Of a stretch of 64,000 nt of DNA, positions 58,259 to 64,000 are shown piece after piece (position 1 is the first letter of the stretch; each line of letters begins with the position of its first letter). The position numbers and the translations under genes were made by a program. The DNA is taken from positions 8,225,683 to 8,289,682 of the forward strand of contig JAPTYO010000015.1 in NCBI GenBank assembly GCA_036873135.1, given 5' to 3'. The DNA comes from Clarkia xantiana subsp. parviflora. Taxonomy: Eukaryota; Streptophyta; Magnoliopsida; Myrtales; Onagraceae. The notes beneath the pieces were generated by a model that did not search any database, had not been told where the DNA came from, and was given only the letters and a program-made list of their open reading frames with translations.

Positions 58259-59758
58259 TCATTGCAGAGTAGAACTGCAAAAAACCTCAATTCCAGACAT
58301 TTTGCAGCAGACAGAAGAGGCTAAGGAGCGCCAGACAGGAACTTCCGGAAGGATACCTCGACTGACCATCTCCTCCAACCACATCACAGCTTCATATTGC
58401 CTGCCTATGCTGCAAAGCCCCTTTATAACTATACTGAAAATTTCAGCACGAGGTTTGTGGGATTTGATCAACATTTGCTCCAAAACTTTACTTGCCTCAA
58501 TAAAATGTCCTTCATTGCATAGACCAGCCAACAATATTCCATAGGTTTCATTGTCTGCAGCACGCCCCAGTTTCTTACCCATTCTTTCCAAATACCCGAC
58601 ACCCAACTTTGAATGTCCGTGCTGACACAGACCTTTAACTAGATTACCGTATGCTCTGCAAGATGGGACAGCATTGTCCTTCACCATCTCCTCATCTATG
58701 ACCTCCATAGCCTCTTCAAGCTTAGCTTCCCTACAAAGTGCTGCAATTTTTGCTTCATAGATCGAGTCTGATGGCTTATAGCCTTTGGTTTGCATCTGAG
58801 CAACCACTTTCTCAGCATCAATGATCTTATTTTCATTGAAGAGGTCAATAGCCATGGCACTGAAACTACCTGAACTTGGAATTCCACATCTCATTAGACA
58901 ATCATTTATCAAACGCTTAGTGACCTCAACATCTAGAGCATCACCCAATTCTATCTGGTCTGCATTCTTGAGACGCCGTGTAGGAGCTCTCAGTCCTTTC
59001 TTTAAGATCTTACGGAGAATTTCAGCAGCCTCTTGAATCTGATTCTGATCACATAATGTATCTAACAGTGTTCTGTAGACAACAATGTCCTCACCGCTAC
59101 CCTTCTGGGATATTCTCCAGAACATTGAATACAACAAATGGGTGGCTTCATTCAATCTTCCATCTTCGCACAATCCTTTCATTAATATTCGGTAACTTTC
59201 CCTATTAGGATAACATCCTTGAAAATCCATCTCCTGGAATATCTGCAATGCCAGATCAGATTGGCCTTTCTGGCACAGAGCTTCCATGAGCAAATTCAAA
59301 GCAGGAAGACGGGATTTAACTTTCCACCCAAAACAGTTATCTAGGAAAAGGTCATGAGCAGCTTCAAGCCGATTTTCTTTTATCATAATCTGCAGAAGAG
59401 TATTGAATGATTGTGTCCAGTTTACGCAGATAAAGTGTGGAATGTTTTTGAAAAGGTTGACAGCTTCGTTCACCAATCCGTGTCTCGTGTAGGTGTTAAT
59501 TGCAGCTGCAAATGTGGTATCTTTACATTCACACGAGTCCTCTTTCATCTCATCAATCACCTCTTTCATCTCAGTAATCCGGTCAGCATTCCCGAGAATT
59601 CCAATCATGGTGGCATATACTGGTCCATTGTGACGATACATCGGGTACTTTAGTTTGGCTTCTCTGAAGATATGAAGAGCTGTTAATGGGTTCTTCTGAC
59701 ACTCCAGCATCTGACAGAGCTGAGTGGGGTTGAGGAGCCTTGGCCATCTAAGTGCCAT
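58259..59758 (-). CDS. P-class pentatricopeptide repeat protein (At1g05600-like)
   Basis: 499 codons, uninterrupted. PPR proteins bind RNA in chloroplasts or mitochondria. Repeats of about 35 residues run through the protein: VYATMIGILGNADRITEMK, SFNTLLQIMIKENRLEAAH, ALNLLMEALCQKGQSDLAL, SYRILMKGLCEDGRLNEAT, VYRTLLDTLCDQNQIQEAA and more to IFSIVIKGLCSIGRQYEAV. The start MALRWPRLLNP is preferred over an upstream in-frame ATG at 59809 because the homolog begins similarly and a TTGCAG acceptor near 59800 points to a 5' leader intron. Length fits the Arabidopsis protein (about 500). No DYW or E domain. The assignment to At1g05600 is from memory. No damage is seen; this is the only clearly intact host gene here. 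Confidence 0.9.
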   Translation of the reverse strand: MALRWPRLLNPTQLCQMLECQKNPLTALHIFREAKLKYPMYRHNGPVYATMIGILGNADRITEMKEVIDEMKEDSCECKDTTFAAAINTYTRHGLVNEAVNLFKNIPHFICVNWTQSFNTLLQIMIKENRLEAAHDLFLDNCFGWKVKSRLPALNLLMEALCQKGQSDLALQIFQEMDFQGCYPNRESYRILMKGLCEDGRLNEATHLLYSMFWRISQKGSGEDIVVYRTLLDTLCDQNQIQEAAEILRKILKKGLRAPTRRLKNADQIELGDALDVEVTKRLINDCLMRCGIPSSGSFSAMAIDLFNENKIIDAEKVVAQMQTKGYKPSDSIYEAKIAALCREAKLEEAMEVIDEEMVKDNAVPSCRAYGNLVKGLCQHGHSKLGVGYLERMGKKLGRAADNETYGILLAGLCNEGHFIEASKVLEQMLIKSHKPRAEIFSIVIKGLCSIGRQYEAVMWLEEMVSRGILPEVPVWRSLASSVCCKMSGIEVFCSSTLQ

Positions 59759-60658
59759 CGATTGCAACCAATCACCCGATAGGAACAAATTATATTTGAA
59801 TATCTGCAACCATCCAACTCAAACAATTTACATTCGAAGCAAGTAATCGTGGTGATACAGCACAAAATTCTTTCGACTACACCTATTTATTTATGGTCCC
59901 TTTACTGAAACTGAACCTAGAGTAAGTGTTACATAGCAGCACGAACAATTAAATTAGAAGACGGTCAACCAGCCTTTCGCTTTCGGAATATGAAGAAGTT
60001 AAGTGAAAAGAAACCAGGCAACCATCTAATTCATGAAACAGACCATAAATTGAAACATCAAAAGGAAAGAAAATAACACCTAGCTAGATTTTCCCAAATG
60101 ACTCTTCTTCTGCGCATTTCAGCGAACAGGTGGTAAGCACATGACCCGCAAATTCCGAATACTTACCAATCAGATGAATTCCAATGAGAAACAACAGACA
60201 AGAAGCATAAATGCATCACCGATTAGAGACGAAGGATCATAGCTATAGGAGAACATCTACTAAATTTTGCGGAAGCAATTCCTTCGCCAAGCGAGAACAA
60301 ATTATTTATTTGGGTATTATACGGAAAATATAATAATTCAATAAAAATTTGGACAAATCAATCCTCCTACTCTAACTTATTCAACTTATAGTGGTCCAAT
60401 CCAACTTCATCAATTAGGACAATGCTAAAACCTACGAAACTTTACGTGAAAGTTCCAATCGGGACCCACTAACAGTTTATGTTTATGCAGCAATAAATAT
60501 TAATTAATTCATATTTTGTTCATATTTCCCAGTATAACCCTCGATAGAGCACAGCACATTTAACTCAATTTTCCCAATATATTTTTTTATCTTACAATTC
60601 CACAAATTACTTATAACAAAATATTGTTAGACTAAGCAAATATATAAAAATATATTAA
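59759..60658. other. 5' leader and promoter side of the PPR gene
   Basis: Minus-strand leader with a probable intron acceptor near 59800. No coding sequence and no clear TATA box. AT-rich towards 60658. Confidence 0.45.
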
Positions 60659-60739
60659 TCTTTATTCCAATATATAAAATGTGAGAGTTGTCTTCACCCC
60701 AAAAGGTACCTCTTGAACATTTTTATTTTTATTTTATTT

Positions 60740-60790
<51 letters not shown>

Positions 60791-61254
60791 ATATTTAGTT
60801 TCCATATTTTTTTTATTTTATTATATATATATACGTGTAATATTTAGTTCCCCTATTTTTATAAAATTGGCGATTTAGTCTTAGTATCTTTGAGACCCAT
60901 CTATTTATCTTTACTATTACTAAAAAAACCATTTAATTACATTTTGTTATTTTTAGATTTTTAGGTCGCTTAATTGGTAGGTCACCGTAGTAATTTCTCC
61001 ATCAAATATACATATCAAATAGAGTCAACATGCATTTAATAAGTGCAAATGTCAGGTAGATGCATTTTTCCATTCACTATATCACCGATTTGGGGATGTT
61101 CCGCTTGTTAACATTTTTGTATGATACAAATTAGTCACTTGCTAACTCAAATAGCTATCAAATATGGATCAAACATGTTACTCAATGTTTAATACTTATT
61201 GACTCGAACTATCGATTTAGTTCTTGCGTTTGTAAATTCAATCATATTAGGTAT
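60659..61254 (+). mobile_element. Helitron, 5' part, truncated by element C
   Basis: Starts TCTTTATTCCAATATATAAA after an A and aligns with the minus strand of the Helitron at 30219-31877 (GTTGTCTTCACCCCAAAAGG and the CTCGAACTATCGATTTAG region). Element C begins at 61255; the rest would lie beyond its far LTR. Confidence 0.8.
60743..60787. repeat. TA dinucleotide microsatellite
   Basis: About 22 TA units. The related Helitron at 31768-31790 has a shorter (TA)n at the matching place. Confidence 0.9.
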
Positions 61255-61950
61255 TGATGGGTCCGATTATAGCCATCAGGCCCTTTAACGGCGAGGAAAC
61301 GGCAAACAGGCCCACCAGGCCCAGAGTAAAGGTCATGATGACCTAGGAGAAGGGTCCCGATGAAGGGAGTCCCGACGAAGCAGGGCCCCGACAGAGTCGG
61401 TCCCGACGGTGGAGCTAGAAGCTCCCGATGAGAAGCCTTTAAGTAGGCCCCGATGATGAATCCCTGAGAATGATTGGCCCTGTCACGATGACGAGGGGCC
61501 CCGAGCGGTGACACCACGAGATAACTCTGGAGTCCCCGACGGGAGTCGGGACTCGTTACCAGAGGATAAAGCCAAGATATGCGGGGCGTGGCCGAGATAT
61601 ACGGAACGTGGTTAAGATACACGGATCGTGGCCGAGATACGCGGGGCATGGCTAAGATACGCGAGATCGTGTACGAGATAAGCGGGATACGGGCTAACCA
61701 CCCCTAACGGTTCGCCAGGTACCTGAGGCACCTCCTTGCCTATAAAAGGGCAGGAGGTCACCTCAGATCACTTACGTTAAATTACATACCTTTTGAGATT
61801 ATTGCTTGCCAGTCATACGAGAGACTCATTTAAGCATCGGAGAGGGATTCTGGGTCACCGCCCGGTCTATCCCCTCTTGCAGGATTGCGTGGAGCGAAGG
61901 AGCTAGGATTGCCGTCAAGATCCGTACCGGAGTTCCACCGTGATCCAACA
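61255..61950 (+). repeat. 5' LTR of element C
   Basis: TGATGGGTCC...GATCCAACA, exactly the length of A's LTRs. TATAAAA at 61741-61747 is the likely promoter. Confidence 0.93.
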
Positions 61951-61951
61951 T

Positions 61952-61969
61952 TGGCGCCGTCTGTGGGAA
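61952..61969 (+). other. Primer binding site of element C
   Basis: TGGCGCCGTCTGTGGGAA, identical to A and B. Confidence 0.75.
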
Positions 61970-61986
61970 ACTAACAAAAAGCTGAT

Positions 61987-64000
61987 ATGCCTTCTACTCG
62001 CTCGATGGTGGCTGGCAAGAACAGAAGGGGACAATCTGGTGGTTCCCGTCACCCTGCTGCAACAAACCTGAATTCAGTACCAGAACAAGGAGAAAACCAG
62101 AATCATCCCCCGGCTGAACTCTCCCAGACAGGGGGGCACAATGGATCGCATCCCGAAGAAGTTGCCCCTCGACACCAGGATAACAGGGGGCAGGAGGCCC
62201 CCCCCCCCCCCCCCCCCCGACTGCAGATTTGACAAGGGCCGTGGCGGAGGCCATGCCCATGTTCCTGGCGGCTGTAGAGGCTCTCTTAAACCGAAGGGAG
62301 GCTACAAGGAGGCAGGAGGAGATGCCCCCGCTGGAAGAAGCAACCCTACCAACAGAGGGTCGGAACGTACAGGAAGCCCCACCCCAGGGCCAGGAAGGAG
62401 GTAAGATGACCGGTCAGCCGGAGAGGTTCGTGGTTGATGGGCCAGGACCAGTTCAGCACAGGACCATTCCCCTGAATGGCCCCATCACTCCCGACCAAGT
62501 GGTAAAGATCGTGAACATCTGTATGGGAGAACAGAAGCCGCTGGTGTCGGAGTTAAGGGATCGATCCACTCATCCCTTCGTTCCCCGCCTAATAGACACC
62601 CTCGCCCCGCCAGGGCTGGGTATCCCCGAGATCAAAGAATATGACGGAGAAGGAGATCCAGTCCGTCATGTCCAGAAGCATCTTATGGCGTGTCTGGGTA
62701 GAGCCCCGACAGAGGACATCGTGTGTACCCTGTTCCCTAATACACTGGGAGAAAGAGCCCTGACCTGGTTCTTTAGTCTGCCCCCAGGCTGCATCACCTG
62801 TTGGGCTGACATGCACGACCGTTTCATTCGACAGTACCAGGGTCGCCGACGTCTGCTGAAGAGTGTGAGGTCCCTCACCCTGGTGGTATAGAGGCCCGAC
62901 GAATCACTGGCACATTACTACCAGCGGTACACGGCCAGTGTGGCGGAGATAGACGAGGAGATCTCGGAGGGCGAAACAATTCGTACCTTCATTCGGAACC
63001 TAACGGCCCCCTATGGTTCCGTCCTAATGCACAGCGTGGCTGAGAAACCTGTGTGGAATATGGAAGCATTGCAGAAGAGAGTGAAGCGGCAGATCGATGT
63101 CCAGGAGTCAAAGATAGCCGCAGGAGAACTGGAGCCCCCAAAATCGAACAAAGGGAAGCAGTCGAGCAAGCCTTTCGACGATCGTAAGTCAAAAGGCAAA
63201 CCTGAAGATAGTCGGGACCGAGGTCGCTCTGGTCGGAGGGATGATAGACGTCCTCCACGGAAGGATAAGAGGGAAGATCTCGACATTCCTCTCAACTGCT
63301 CCATGGCGGAAGTACTGACAGTCATGGAACGACAAGGTATCTCCAGATACCCCCCGAAGAAAGATGGAGAATTCCTGGGGTCCCGCACAGATCGCTATTG
63401 TCGGTTTCACCGCGCAAATGGCCATGACACTAATCACTGTCGAGAGCTGAAGAAGGAGATTGAAAAGCTAATCCAGAAGGGAAAGCTCAAGGAGTTTGTT
63501 GGAGACAAACGATGCAGGTCCCGCTCTCGGTCCCGATCGCGGTCCCGCTCCCGATCCCGCGATCGGTCCCCGAAGAAAAAGAGAACTGATCCAGATTCAT
63601 CCGGTGTTCACAAAGAAAGACGAGTCATCAATGTGATTCATGGAGGATTTGCTGCTGGAGGTGATACCTCATCCGCTCGAGAGGTTTATGCCTCTAGGAT
63701 TCCTACTGCGGTGGTACTGGGTAAGAGGTCTCGATCTTGGACCTTGAAAGAAGAGATGGTGATCTCCTTCTCGTCGGAAGATCTCATAGGTGTGGAGACC
63801 CCGCACGACGATGCCTTAGTAGTAACTCTGGATGTAGACGGGTTCGAGATGAAGAGAATTCTGATTGACGGAGGAAGCTCCTCCGACATTCTATTCATGG
63901 ACGCGTTGGAAGCCATGGGGAAGACGAAGAAAGATCTGAAGGAGGCAAACTTCCCGATGGTCGGGTTCTCTGGCTCAACTTCCTACCCGTTGGGAGTAAT
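61987..64000 (+). pseudogene. Element C gag and protease (partial, two lesions)
   Basis: The ATG at 61987 matches A's gag start. The frame is lost in a run of 21 C (62198-62218), where A has GGAGGCTCCCCCAG-like sequence, and resumes at about 62226 in another phase. A TAG at 62889 replaces the CAG of A. After that the frame is open to the window end: capsid region, knuckle CRFHRANGHDTNHC, an Arg-Ser tract longer than in A (about 63514-63570) followed by DRSPKKKR, and protease LIDGGSSSDILF near 63865-63900. The C-run lesion could be a sequencing error; the stop looks real. Confidence 0.88.

Larger units (their letters stand above)
61255..64000 (+). mobile_element. Tat-lineage Ty3/gypsy retrotransposon C (continues past window)
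   Basis: A 696-bp 5' LTR, PBS and gag-protease on the plus strand, of the same family as A. The insertion is in a Helitron; GGTAT (61250-61254) would be the left target duplication. Confidence 0.93.

Noticed and set aside
1..64000. tRNA, rRNA or other RNA genes
   Set aside because: No cloverleaf-type or rRNA-like sequence was recognised by eye; the PBS sites only resemble a tRNA 3' complement.

Overview
This is a transposon-rich stretch of a flowering-plant nuclear genome, probably a eudicot. The reasons are Tat-lineage Ty3/gypsy elements with two RNase H domains, short GT-AG introns, a plant L1-type LINE, Helitrons, hAT and MULE elements, and one P-class PPR gene that resembles Arabidopsis At1g05600. 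No bacterial or organellar features were seen. Most of the DNA is nested mobile elements. The PPR gene is the only gene that clearly looks like ordinary host coding sequence.

Layout. 1-2902: the 3' part of a plus-strand Tat-like element (D) with an intact five-exon gene running antisense (minus strand) and a tandem W-box-like repeat next to its start. 2903-25465: minus-strand Tat element B (738-bp LTRs, TSD CATAC), split by a second minus-strand Tat element A (3223-14611, 696-bp LTRs, TSD TCGCC) that landed in one of B's LTRs. A and B both hold a decayed gag-pol on the minus strand and, between pol and the 3' LTR, a plus-strand spliced gene with its own TATA box and a 7-nt first exon. 25466-27256: the rest of D's LTR region, then the 3' end and LTR of another element (E). 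27257-36497: a 14-unit, ~515-bp tandem array whose unit joins the start of an LTR to the 5' part of a hAT element; a Helitron is inserted cleanly in unit 6. 35599-44830: two related elements without recognisable pol, G (plus) and F (minus), face each other head to head. They encode gag modules only, and in F a protease lies between two gag-like modules. 44831-46400: fragments of a Ulp1/C48-like protease gene (minus), cut by F and by a solo LTR. 46477-47262: a MULE. 47403-about 53330: an L1-type LINE (minus). 54616-55138: a foldback MULE. 58259-59758: the PPR gene (minus). 60659-61254: the 5' part of a second Helitron, cut by Tat element C (61255 to the end of the window, plus strand).

How it fits together. 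Gag-pol reading frames in A, B, C, F and the LINE are broken, mostly by C-to-T changes in CGA or CAG codons plus small indels, so none is autonomous as written. The LTR pairs of A and B differ by only about 6/696 and 12/738 positions by eye, so these damaged copies are young and were probably mobilised by other copies. The items most worth following up are the antisense spliced genes with promoters of their own, the LTR/hAT-derived satellite, and the gag-protease-gag elements F and G.
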